From the NCBI GenBank assembly GCA_038239195.1, contig JBBSEZ010000544.1, positions 1 to 5,902 on the forward strand: a stretch of DNA of 5,902 bases. Direction: 5' to 3'. Below are positions 1-5,902 of the stretch, one piece after another (position 1 is the stretch's first letter; the number at the start of each line of letters is the position of its first letter). Under the pieces are notes generated by a model. The model saw only the letters and a program-made list of their open reading frames with translations, ran no database searches and was not told the origin of the DNA. A program made the translations under genes and the position numbers. Source of the DNA: JBBSEZ01 sp038239195 (GTDB taxonomy: Bacteria; Planctomycetota; Planctomycetia; Gemmatales; Gemmataceae).

Positions 1-321
1 CGGCCGCGCTGGTGCATCGAGAACCAGGGATTCAACGTGCAGAAGAACAGCGGGCTGAACCTGGAGCACGCCTACAGTGAGGGGGAACACTGGGCGGTCT
101 ACTACTTCCTGTTGCAGATCGCGCACCTGTTGTTGCAACTGTTGGAGAAGGGGAGCTTGCTGCGGCAACTGGCGCGGGAGCAGGGCAAGAACAGCGCGAT
201 GGCGTTCTTCGGCAGCCTGAAGAACGTGGCGGAGCGGCTGCTGGAGAGCCTGCGCAACCTACTCTGGCCGGAGGAGGCTTACGCCGCTGTGCGCATCCAG
301 ATCCGCTTCGACAGCAGTTAG
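1..321 (+). CDS. DDE-type transposase, C-terminal fragment (5' end outside window)
   Basis: The frame is open from the first base and stops at TAG 319-321, giving 106 residues of a C-terminus. It starts RPRWCIENQGFN, followed by a QKNSG segment and LNLEHAYSE. The R-x-x-x-E arrangement (R3, E7), with a Lys eight residues after the Glu, resembles the region around the last catalytic acid of RNase H-like DDE transposases of the broad IS4-like group. E7 would be that acid (inference). A leucine-rich helical stretch (FLLQIAHLLLQLLEKGSLL, about residues 35-53) and a basic tail follow, as is usual at the end of such enzymes. In the cell it would cut and join the ends of its own element. A GTG at 37 lies inside the conserved motif and is not a credible start. 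Whether the gene is intact or a relic cannot be judged without the upstream part. The IS family is not assigned. Confidence 0.8.
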   Translation, partial: RPRWCIENQGFNVQKNSGLNLEHAYSEGEHWAVYYFLLQIAHLLLQLLEKGSLLRQLAREQGKNSAMAFFGSLKNVAERLLESLRNLLWPEEAYAAVRIQIRFDSS

Positions 322-382
322 CAAGCGCTACAGAAGAGGCCAGCCACACGACGGACGGAGAGAGGAGAGAGCGGACAACGCA

Positions 383-407
383 CGACGAAGCCCAGCCGGC
401 TTCGTCG
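383..407 (+). terminator. Possible terminator hairpin after the transposase gene
   Basis: CGACGAAGCC (383-392) and GGCTTCGTCG (398-407) are perfect reverse complements around the 5-base loop CAGCC, giving a 10-bp GC-rich stem. It lies 61 bases after the transposase stop codon. No run of T follows on the plus strand, and no clear A run precedes it for the minus strand, so it is not a textbook intrinsic terminator. It could be a transcription-stopping or RNA-protecting stem, or part of the end of the mobile element. Confidence 0.4.
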
Positions 408-536
408 CAGGGGCCGCACCGCCTCGACCGGCCGCCACCACCCTCCCGGAACCAGCGGTTGGTGCCGACCCGCCTGACTTGTCACCGCTGTAATCATTAG
501 ATCCGTCTTGAACATCCACAGATCGACCTGCTACCC

Positions 537-570
537 TAACACTACAGCGCTAGTATAGTGGTTTGTACAG
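537..570 (+). repeat. Left arm of 34-nt inverted repeat
   Basis: Pairs with 623-656. The four non-identical positions are 539, 556, 560 and 567. In a plus-strand RNA, 556/637 and 560/633 become U-G and G-U wobble pairs, leaving only 539/654 (A-C) and 567/626 (A-A) unpaired. A 10-mer at 566-575 (TACAGTAGTT) is also a near copy of 554-563 (TATAGTGGTT). It pairs perfectly with 630-639, so two registers of pairing are possible. Confidence 0.85.
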
Positions 571-622
571 TAGTTCTGCCGTCCCCGACCCCCAAGCAGC
601 GCCCACCAATCGCCAAAAATAC

Positions 623-656
623 CTGAACAAACTACTGTACTAGCGCTGTAGTGCTA
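623..656 (-). repeat. Right arm of 34-nt inverted repeat
   Basis: Reverse complement of the left arm 537-570 with four differences. Like the left arm it has an internal imperfect palindrome, ACTAC...CTAG...GTAGT (631-652), centred on CTAG at 640-643. Such nested symmetry is common in protein-binding ends of mobile elements. No T run follows the arm, so the structure does not look like an intrinsic terminator. Confidence 0.85.
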
Positions 657-735
657 AACAGGTTGTGGGCGTTTGGAGCGATCCACGCCCCCATCAGATC
701 AACCTTCCTCAGGAAGGCCCTGCCTGCGCTGCTTC

Positions 736-745
736 AAAGGGGAAG
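736..745 (+). promoter_or_regulatory. Ribosome binding site for the giant surface-protein gene
   Basis: AAAGGGGAAG, with core AGGGGA at 738-743, lies five bases before ATG 749. This purine-rich site decides the start: the frame is open back to 644 (stop TAG 641-643) and has an alternative GTG at 665. That GTG has only AGG (660-662) two bases upstream, too close to work well, and it would add 28 residues with no recognisable feature. Confidence 0.6.
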
Positions 746-748
746 TGG

Positions 749-3700
749 ATGAACGCCTGGAATCGCCTGTCCACCCTTGCCCGTTTCGTCCGCGCCCTCC
801 CGCGCTGGCTGCGGCAGACCTGGGCCTCTCGTTCCGACCTCCTGGACTGGTTCCGCCGGCGATGCGTCCCCAAGCGCACCCGCGCATCGCGACCAAACAC
901 CCGGCCGCGTCTCCTTCTCCTCGGACCGCAAGCGCCGGAATCGCTGGAAGACCGCGCGGCGCCCGTGGGCCTGTTCGGCGCCGCGCCCGACCTCGGGCCC
1001 GCTCTGACCTCGGGGCTGACCGCCGGCACCGACGTGACCCCACCGGCCATTCCCGCGCCCCAATTCACCGGCGCGAGCCCCGACCCGAACGTCACGGGGC
1101 CCTCCTTCAACGGGGCCGCAGCACCCACGGACGGTGGCGTAATGCCGCCCCCCGTCACGCCGCCGCCAACGGCCACAGCCCCCTCCACAAGCACGCCCCT
1201 GGCCGATCCGCTCACCCAAAATGCCCTCGCAGACGTCCTGGCCCCCGATCGACCACCCGCGCCGCCCCCTCCCAACTCACCGGCCGACCCGACGCAGGGC
1301 GGCGGAGGAGGAGGTGGCGCAGGTGGCGAGGGTGGCGGCGGCGGAGCGACCCAGCAAGCCAGCAACCCCAGCGTCGCGGGGGCGCCGGCCTCCAGTGGGG
1401 CAGCGAACCTGCTCGGGCCCCCAGCAAACGCCACCCCGACGGCAGCGGCGAGTCCGGCGGTTCCGAACGCGCTCCCCACGTCGCCCTTGCAGTTGGTCAA
1501 GCCGGCCGACCAGACCAGCAAGGAAGGCGACTCCGTCGCGCTCGCCGTTCGCGCCACTTCCCCCAGCGGGGCGACTCTGACCTACCAGGCCGTCAATCTG
1601 CCGCCCGGGATTGGCATGGACAGCGCCGGCAACGTGAGCGGAACGATCGCCGCCGGGGCGGCGGGCGGCACCGAGACCGATTACGTCGTCAACGTCTTCG
1701 TGCAGGACGAGCAGGGGAACGCGGGCGCCCAGAGCTTCACCTGGGCGGTGACAGGGCCGGTGAGCCAGTACCCGCCGAACCTCGTCGCGCCGGACTTCCA
1801 GAACAACTCGCCGGGGGACGTCGTCTCGGTCCCGGTCACCGCCAGTCACCCGGAAGGCCTTCCAATCGCCTTCGAGGCGGAGAACCTCCCGCCTGGAACC
1901 ACGATCGACCCGAGCTCCGGCCTGATCTCCGGCACCATCGCGCCGGAAGCCAACGCCCAGCCCCTGTACGACGTGGTCGTTCGCGCCAGCGCCGGCGGGC
2001 AAACCTCGACCGTCGATTTCCAGTGGGCGATCCTCGACTCGGCGCCGGCCCCCCTGCTCGGTGCCCCCGGCGATCAGGTGAGCGCCCTGGGGGACGTCGT
2101 CTCCTTCGACGTATCGGGTGGGGCCGCGGGAACCGTCAACTACGCGGCGACCAGCCTGCCCGCGGGCCTCGCCATTGGCCCGGCCGACGGCATCATTTCC
2201 GGCACGGTCAGCGCGCCCGCCAGCGCTGCGCCCAGCCTCGTTACCGTGACGGCGACGGACGGCACGAACAGCGCCAGCGCCTCCTTCAATTGGGTCATCA
2301 ACGGCGTCTCCGCGGTGCGCCCGAACGATCAGAACAGCGCCGTGGGCGACTCGGTGGCCCTGCCCGTGATCGCGACCGATTACGCCGGGGGCCTTGTTAC
2401 CTCCACCGTCTCGGGGCTGCCGCCCGGCCTCGCCTTCGATAGCACCACCAATCAGATCACCGGCACGATCGCACCGACGGCCGACACGACCACTCCCTAC
2501 GTCGTCACCGTTACCGCGACCGAAGGCGCGCAGTCCGACACCCAGACGTTTTCGTGGGCCGTCTCTCCCGCGCTGACGCTCGATGCGCCTCCCGACCAGA
2601 TCAACTTCGTCGGCGATACGGTGTCCTTGCCCCTGTCGGCCCAAAGCCCGTTCGGACAGCCCCTCGCCTACTCGGCCACCGGGCTCCCGCCCGGCGCAGT
2701 CATCGACAGCGCCAGCGGGCTCATCTCGGGCACCCTCGCCGACGGCGCCGACAGCGCTGGCCCCTACACGCCGCAGGTGACGGTGTCCGACGGGACACAC
2801 ACCGCCACCCGGGCGTTCGGGTGGGCCGTGCAGCCGACGCTGGCCCTGGCGGCCATCGACGACCAGAACAACTCCAGCCGGGACGCCGTTTCCTTCCAGC
2901 CCACCGCTGTCGCCCGCGGTACGGGCCTGTCGTGGAGCGCCACCGGCCTGCCGTCCGGCGTGGCGATCGATCCGGCGACAGGGAACGTGGCGGGCACGCT
3001 GGCGGATGGCGCGGCCTCGGCCGTCCCGTACTCGGTGACGGTGACGGTCGCCGACGGCACCACCAGCGCCAGCCAAACCTTCGAGTGGAGCGTGGCGCCC
3101 GCCGTCACCATCGAGCCTTCCCCCGACCAGAATAGCGCGGCCGGGGAAAGCGCGTTCCTCGCCTTGCGTGCCGCTTCGTCCCGCGGCGCCGACCTCAGCT
3201 ACGCCGCGCAGGGCCTGCCGCCCGGCCTGGCCATCGACAGTGCCACGGGGGAAATCGCGGGGACGGTGGGTGCGGGCCTCGGCGCGGTGGGAAGTTACCC
3301 GGTCTCGATCACCGCGAGCGACGGAACGAGCAGCGCCACCGAGACGTTCGCCTGGAACGTCTCGGCGGTGGGCATCGCCGGGGCCGACGACCGTACCGAC
3401 CTGCAAGGCGACACCGTCTCCGTGCAGCTGACCGGCACCTCGGCGAGCGGGGCCCCGCTGGCGTGGCAGGTCACCGGGCTGCCGGCGGGCGCCACTTTCG
3501 ATCCGACCGCCGCCCTGATCTCGGGGACGCTGACGGCCGCGACCGACGGCCCGGTCGCGGTGACCGCGACGGCCAGCGACGGCACCAACACGACCACCCA
3601 GACGTTCGAGTGGACCGTCTCCCCGCGCATCGCCATCGACCCATTGAGCGATCGGACGACCGAGCCGGGCCAGCCGGTCAGCCTGCCCGTCGCGGCGTCC

Positions 3701-5902
3701 TCCCTCGGCGGGGCCCTGACCTATAGCGCCACGGGGCTCCCTCCGGGCACGGCTATCGACCCGTCCACCGGCACGATCTTCGGCACCATCGACCCTGCCG
3801 CGGCCAGCGCCACCCCGTATGCGGTGACGGTGACGGCCACCGACGGCACCTGGTCCGCCAGCCGAGCGTTCGCCTGGAACGTGCCGGGCCTCGTCTTGCC
3901 GGCCATCGAGGACCAGAGCAGCCTGAGCGGCGACTCGGTCGCGCTGCCGCTGGGCGCGCGCCATCACGGCACCGGCACGCTGCTCTATCAGGCGACGGGC
4001 TTGCCCGCGGGCTTGACCATCGATCCTGCCAGCGGGATGGTGACGGGCGCCCTCGGCGACAGCGCCGTCGAGGGCGGGCCGTATCAGACGACGGTGACGG
4101 CAAGCGACGGCACCTTCTCCGCCAGCCAGACGTTCGCGTGGATCGTCGATCCCGCCGTGTCGCTCGGAGCGCTGGGAGACCAGAGCGGTCGCGTCGGCGA
4201 TGCGGTGAGCCTCGACCTGTCCGGCGAGGACGCGCGCGGAGCGGCGCTCACCTACACGATGCAGGGCCTTCCCCCCGGGCTGATCTTCGATCCCGCCAGC
4301 GGGCTGGTGACGGGCACCATCGCGGACACTGCCCGCACCGACCAGCCGTACCAGGTGACGGTGACCGCGGGCGAGGGCACCTCGACCTCGACCTCCACGT
4401 TCGCCTGGAGCGTGGCCCCAGCCTCCGCGACCGCCAGCGCGGGCAACGCGGTTGGCGCGACGAGCGCTGTCGCCGCGGCGGCCACGAACGCGGCGGCGGG
4501 AGCCGTGGCGGCAACCGCAGCCGCAACCGCAGCTGCGAGTGTACCGGCGGTGAGCTGGTCGGACCTCGACAGCCCCTTCTACGGGCGGAACCTGACGGAG
4601 GCGAAATACCGGGCGCGACTCATGGCCATCACCACCAGCGGGGACGGCTACCCGAACGGCGCCGTGGGCGACCTGGTCGCCCGCTATTTCGGCGTGCCCG
4701 CCACCACGACCTGGGCGGCTTTCTTCCCGCGCGCCGAGTACGATCGGCTCGTCCAGCAGCGCCAGACGGTGGCCAACGCACTCGACCCGCGCCTGCTGGC
4801 GGCGCTGCACCAGGACTGGCTGCAAGCCACTCAGGACAGCGGCTATACCGACTACGCGGCCATCGGCCCGGCCGTCGCGGCGCGCTGGCAGCAGGACGTC
4901 GGCTTCGAGTGGGCTCGGGCCGAGACAAACTGGGCGGAGCTGTACACCCTCCAGGACTTCCGCCGCATCACCGCTCTTCAGGCGCAGCCCATCCCCAAAC
5001 TGCCCGACGTGGGGCTCGCGCCCACGACCGCTCCGCTGAGGCTAGCGCTCAACCAGAGCGATCCCCTGTTGCAAATCACCTACGAGGGCCTGTCCTGGCA
5101 GGACTACCTGGCCAGGGAGTTGCGCCAGAAGTTGCTCCCGCGGCTGTCGTACGCCAGCGCCGCCCAGGTCGGGGCTTACGTGCAGGGGCTCACCCCCGCG
5201 CAGCGCCTCACGCTCCGCTATGCCGTGGGGCGCGAGATCGCCCGGCTTACCGGCATCGTCGGGCAGTCGGCCTCAATGGGACAGGCCGCGGCGGCACAAC
5301 GGGAGGCAACGTCCAACCTCGCGCTGTGCAACCTCCTGTATTCGGAGTTGGGTTACACCGGGGCGAGCGCCGCCTACGGGGCGCAGGCCCCGAGCGCCAG
5401 CGGGCTCGCCGCGGCGCTCCAGAGCCTCAACGCGGGGCTCCAGAGCAACCCTTGGTCCACGATCGGCCTGAGCGCCCAGAACCGGGGGAGCCTGGCGCAG
5501 CGGGCCTCGTTCCTGTCCGACACCGATTACGACACCTTCCGCGCCCGCGAGCAGGCCTCGGGGGCCGAGGGGATACCCACCGCCCAGGAGTATTACGCCT
5601 CGCGCGACCGCCTGCTCCAGGCGGTGGACTACGCCCAGCAGGCGGGGAGGCCGCTGTCCACCGCCGTCGCCCCCCTGCTGGGCAACTGGTATCGGCAGCG
5701 CCTGACGATGACGGTGAAGTACCCCGGCTATTGGGAGAGGGGGCTGGCCGGAGACAAGTGGGTCCCAGGCATGTCCGAGGAGCAGGTGCTCGTCCAGGGC
5801 GTCCCGAACCCCAACGCCCGCGTCGATCAGTTCGTCTACGACCGCTACCTCCGCGGCGCCGAGTTCTCCATGCCGGTGCAGTCCTACTACGCGCTGGACC
5901 GC
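749..5902 (+). CDS. Giant Ig-like repeat (He_PIG) surface protein, planctomycete LEDR-type; 3' end outside window
   Basis: The frame is open from ATG 749 to the last base: 1718 residues, no stop. Order of parts: basic, Trp/Arg-rich N-terminus (1-51); RPRLLLLGPQA plus PESLEDRAAP (52-72), like the LEPR/LEDR N-terminal motif of planctomycete surface proteins; Pro/Ala/Thr-rich region (about 77-183); Gly-rich linker (184-199); Ala/Pro stretch (200-245); eleven tandem Ig-like repeats (about 246-1224); Ala/Thr linker (1225-1269); and an unrecognised aromatic-rich, helical region (1270-1718 and beyond). I read only two cysteines (C39, C1527). It is likely exported to the envelope or outside, where Ig-like arrays usually act as stalks or adhesive rods; the function itself is inference. 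No ordinary Sec signal peptide is obvious, and an LPXTG or other C-terminal anchor cannot be assessed because the end is missing. The start rests on the AAAGGGGAAG site. It appears to be transcribed alone, downstream of a mobile-element scar. Confidence 0.93.
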   Translation, partial: MNAWNRLSTLARFVRALPRWLRQTWASRSDLLDWFRRRCVPKRTRASRPNTRPRLLLLGPQAPESLEDRAAPVGLFGAAPDLGPALTSGLTAGTDVTPPAIPAPQFTGASPDPNVTGPSFNGAAAPTDGGVMPPPVTPPPTATAPSTSTPLADPLTQNALADVLAPDRPPAPPPPNSPADPTQGGGGGGGAGGEGGGGGATQQASNPSVAGAPASSGAANLLGPPANATPTAAASPAVPNALPTSPLQLVKPADQTSKEGDSVALAVRATSPSGATLTYQAVNLPPGIGMDSAGNVSGTIAAGAAGGTETDYVVNVFVQDEQGNAGAQSFTWAVTGPVSQYPPNLVAPDFQNNSPGDVVSVPVTASHPEGLPIAFEAENLPPGTTIDPSSGLISGTIAPEANAQPLYDVVVRASAGGQTSTVDFQWAILDSAPAPLLGAPGDQVSALGDVVSFDVSGGAAGTVNYAATSLPAGLAIGPADGIISGTVSAPASAAPSLVTVTATDGTNSASASFNWVINGVSAVRPNDQNSAVGDSVALPVIATDYAGGLVTSTVSGLPPGLAFDSTTNQITGTIAPTADTTTPYVVTVTATEGAQSDTQTFSWAVSPALTLDAPPDQINFVGDTVSLPLSAQSPFGQPLAYSATGLPPGAVIDSASGLISGTLADGADSAGPYTPQVTVSDGTHTATRAFGWAVQPTLALAAIDDQNNSSRDAVSFQPTAVARGTGLSWSATGLPSGVAIDPATGNVAGTLADGAASAVPYSVTVTVADGTTSASQTFEWSVAPAVTIEPSPDQNSAAGESAFLALRAASSRGADLSYAAQGLPPGLAIDSATGEIAGTVGAGLGAVGSYPVSITASDGTSSATETFAWNVSAVGIAGADDRTDLQGDTVSVQLTGTSASGAPLAWQVTGLPAGATFDPTAALISGTLTAATDGPVAVTATASDGTNTTTQTFEWTVSPRIAIDPLSDRTTEPGQPVSLPVAASSLGGALTYSATGLPPGTAIDPSTGTIFGTIDPAAASATPYAVTVTATDGTWSASRAFAWNVPGLVLPAIEDQSSLSGDSVALPLGARHHGTGTLLYQATGLPAGLTIDPASGMVTGALGDSAVEGGPYQTTVTASDGTFSASQTFAWIVDPAVSLGALGDQSGRVGDAVSLDLSGEDARGAALTYTMQGLPPGLIFDPASGLVTGTIADTARTDQPYQVTVTAGEGTSTSTSTFAWSVAPASATASAGNAVGATSAVAAAATNAAAGAVAATAAATAAASVPAVSWSDLDSPFYGRNLTEAKYRARLMAITTSGDGYPNGAVGDLVARYFGVPATTTWAAFFPRAEYDRLVQQRQTVANALDPRLLAALHQDWLQATQDSGYTDYAAIGPAVAARWQQDVGFEWARAETNWAELYTLQDFRRITALQAQPIPKLPDVGLAPTTAPLRLALNQSDPLLQITYEGLSWQDYLARELRQKLLPRLSYASAAQVGAYVQGLTPAQRLTLRYAVGREIARLTGIVGQSASMGQAAAAQREATSNLALCNLLYSELGYTGASAAYGAQAPSASGLAAALQSLNAGLQSNPWSTIGLSAQNRGSLAQRASFLSDTDYDTFRAREQASGAEGIPTAQEYYASRDRLLQAVDYAQQAGRPLSTAVAPLLGNWYRQRLTMTVKYPGYWERGLAGDKWVPGMSEEQVLVQGVPNPNARVDQFVYDRYLRGAEFSMPVQSYYALDR
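902..964 (+). other. LEDR-type N-terminal motif (residues 52-72)
   Basis: Residues 52-72 read RPRLLLLGPQA then PESLEDRAAP: a basic start, four leucines, and a LESLEDR-like core ending in Pro. Many large planctomycete extracellular proteins carry a motif of this type (LEPR-XLL, or LEDRxxP in Gemmata-like species) near the N-terminus, and it is thought to be linked to export or sorting. Recognition is by pattern, not by profile search. Its position about 50 residues in, after a strongly basic segment, resembles an extended, non-standard signal region. Confidence 0.65.
1298..1345 (+). repeat. Gly-rich linker tract (residues 184-199)
   Basis: Sixteen codons encode glycine except one Ala (191) and one Glu (194), mostly GGC/GGA/GGT. 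The tract separates the Pro/Ala/Thr-rich N-terminal part from the Ala/Pro stretch and Ig-like array. It is probably a flexible hinge. Simple GGN repeats of this kind are prone to length change by slippage. Confidence 0.8.
1484..4420 (+). repeat. Eleven tandem Ig-like (He_PIG) protein repeats, about 88 residues each
   Basis: Each unit follows the same pattern: a DQ or DR near its start, then G-D-x-V-S-L-P-V, a Y/W-x-A/V-x-G/N-L-P-x-G core, (I/F)-D-P-A-S-G-x-(I/V)-x-G-T, a P-Y-x-V-T-V-T-A-x-D-G-T strand and a final F-x-W-x-V. Using four residues past the closing Trp as boundary, units end near residues 336, 430, 519, 607, 696, 784, 873, 959, 1047, 1135 and 1224. In DNA they start near 1484, 1757, 2039, 2306, 2570, 2837, 3101, 3368, 3626, 3890 and 4154. 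Units 1-2 are longer (91 and 94); unit 8 is shortest (86). The motif matches the putative Ig (He_PIG) family, related to cadherin-like domains. Copies share short blocks but are diverged over most of their length, so the array is old rather than freshly duplicated. Confidence 0.9.
4421..4555 (+). repeat. Ala/Thr-rich linker with a 12-bp tandem duplication
   Basis: Residues 1225-1269 are mostly Ala with Thr, Ser, Gly and Val, and join the last Ig-like repeat to the C-terminal region. In DNA, GCAACCGCAGCC (4511-4522) is followed directly by GCAACCGCAGCT (4523-4534), a duplication with one difference that adds an ATAA-type block. Probably a disordered or helical spacer. Confidence 0.75.
4556..5902 (+). 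other. C-terminal region of unknown family (residues 1270-1718, incomplete)
   Basis: From SWSDLDSPFYGRNLTEAKY onward the composition changes sharply, from Thr/Gly/Ser/Val beta-type repeats to sequence rich in Gln, Arg, Leu, Tyr and Trp with helical spacing. Examples are RLVQQRQTVANAL (about 1332-1344), WQQDVGFEWARAETNWAEL (about 1381-1399), YLARELRQKLLPRL and EYYASRDRLLQAVDYAQQ. Trp occurs repeatedly, and the single Cys is residue 1527. No catalytic motif, membrane segment or known toxin/enzyme signature was recognised. At the end of an Ig-like stalk, such a region may be a binding head, a processing or anchoring module, or an effector; none can be chosen from sequence alone. It continues past the window. 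Confidence 0.6.

Larger units (their letters stand above)
537..656. mobile_element. 120-bp MITE-like palindromic unit with 34-nt inverted repeats
   Basis: Left arm 537-570 and right arm 623-656 are inverted repeats matching at 30 of 34 positions, around a 52-base centre (571-622). Both arms begin at their outer edge with TA, followed by ACACTACAGCGCTAGTA on the left and GCACTACAGCGCTAGTA on the right. A TA at each edge is what elements of the IS630/Tc1-mariner type leave as target duplication (established for that family; its use here is inference). The unit has no coding capacity. It may be a MITE, or two element ends left after internal deletion. It lies 216 bases after the transposase stop and ends 92 bases before the next start codon, so it could affect expression of that gene. 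No copies elsewhere can be seen in this window. Confidence 0.6.
322..748. other. Intergenic region without a convincing gene
   Basis: These 427 bases separate the transposase tail from the giant surface-protein gene. Short minus-strand frames at about 318-519 have low-complexity products, no recognisable motif and no clear ribosome site, so I do not call them genes. The region holds a purine-rich stretch (about 351-375), a 10-bp hairpin (383-407), a second short hairpin-like AACC/GGTT pair near 451-462, and the 120-bp palindromic unit at 537-656. Base composition falls noticeably between about 490 and 660 compared with both flanks. No promoter could be assigned with confidence: TTGAAC at 508-513 has only a poor -10 partner. 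Confidence 0.7.

Noticed and set aside
318..519. Small minus-strand genes in the intergenic region (about 60-65 residues)
   Set aside because: Two overlapping frames, each without a recognisable motif or convincing ribosome site, spanning a hairpin and purine-rich tract; nothing supports either.
508..537. Sigma-70 promoter at TTGAAC 508-513
   Set aside because: The best -10 partner (TACCCT, 532-537) matches only half of the consensus, so it cannot be distinguished from chance.
537..656. Intrinsic terminator or CRISPR-like array
   Set aside because: The arms are inverted, not direct, repeats with only two copies, and no T run follows the right arm.
665..748. GTG 665 as start of the surface-protein gene
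   Set aside because: The only SD-like bases are two positions upstream of it, while ATG 749 has AAAGGGGAAG at good spacing.
1298..1345. Frameshift or sequencing error in the Gly-rich tract
   Set aside because: The reading frame is continuous on both sides and leads directly into the Ig repeats, so no error is needed.
709..1557. Minus-strand gene of 282 residues opposite the N-terminal part
   Set aside because: Its Pro/Gly/Ala-rich sequence is the mirror of the Pro-, Ala- and Gly-rich sense codons; no motif or plausible ribosome site was seen.
673..2442. Plus-strand gene of 589 residues in another frame
   Set aside because: The product is Arg/Pro-rich without motifs, it begins at a TTG with no ribosome site, and it runs one frame off the real coding sequence, which continues past both its ends.
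1277..4825. Minus-strand gene of 1182 residues
   Set aside because: It overlaps a sense frame with eleven recognisable Ig repeats. The product is low-complexity Arg/Gly/His-rich and shows no domain; stop codons are simply rare in this GC-rich context.

Overview
The window looks like chromosome from a high-GC member of the Planctomycetota, most likely a Gemmata-type lineage. This rests on three things: G/C-rich third codon positions, a very large secreted-type protein built from immunoglobulin-like repeats, and an N-terminal PESLEDRAAP motif of the LEPR/LEDR kind seen at the start of many planctomycete surface proteins. The taxonomic call is an inference; no rRNA or housekeeping marker is present.

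Layout. Positions 1-321 hold the last 106 codons of a DDE-type transposase that begins before the window. Positions 322-748 carry no convincing gene. They contain a 10-bp-stem hairpin (383-407) and a 120-bp palindromic unit (537-656) with two 34-nt arms matching at 30 of 34 positions and a TA at each outer edge. That unit resembles a miniature inverted-repeat transposable element (MITE) or a relic of insertion-sequence ends. It is clearly less GC-rich than the coding DNA around it.

From ATG 749 one open reading frame runs without a stop to the last base (5902): 1718 codons, 3' end outside the window. It encodes a basic N-terminus, the LEDR motif, a Pro/Ala/Thr-rich stretch, a Gly-rich linker, eleven tandem Ig-like repeats of about 88 residues (putative Ig, He_PIG/cadherin-like fold), an Ala/Thr linker, and then at least 449 residues of aromatic-rich, apparently helical sequence of a family I do not recognise.

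The two genes are not functionally linked as far as can be seen. The picture is a mobile-element scar immediately upstream of a giant, probably extracellular, adhesin-like or structural protein. The part most likely to be undescribed is the C-terminal region (4556-5902).
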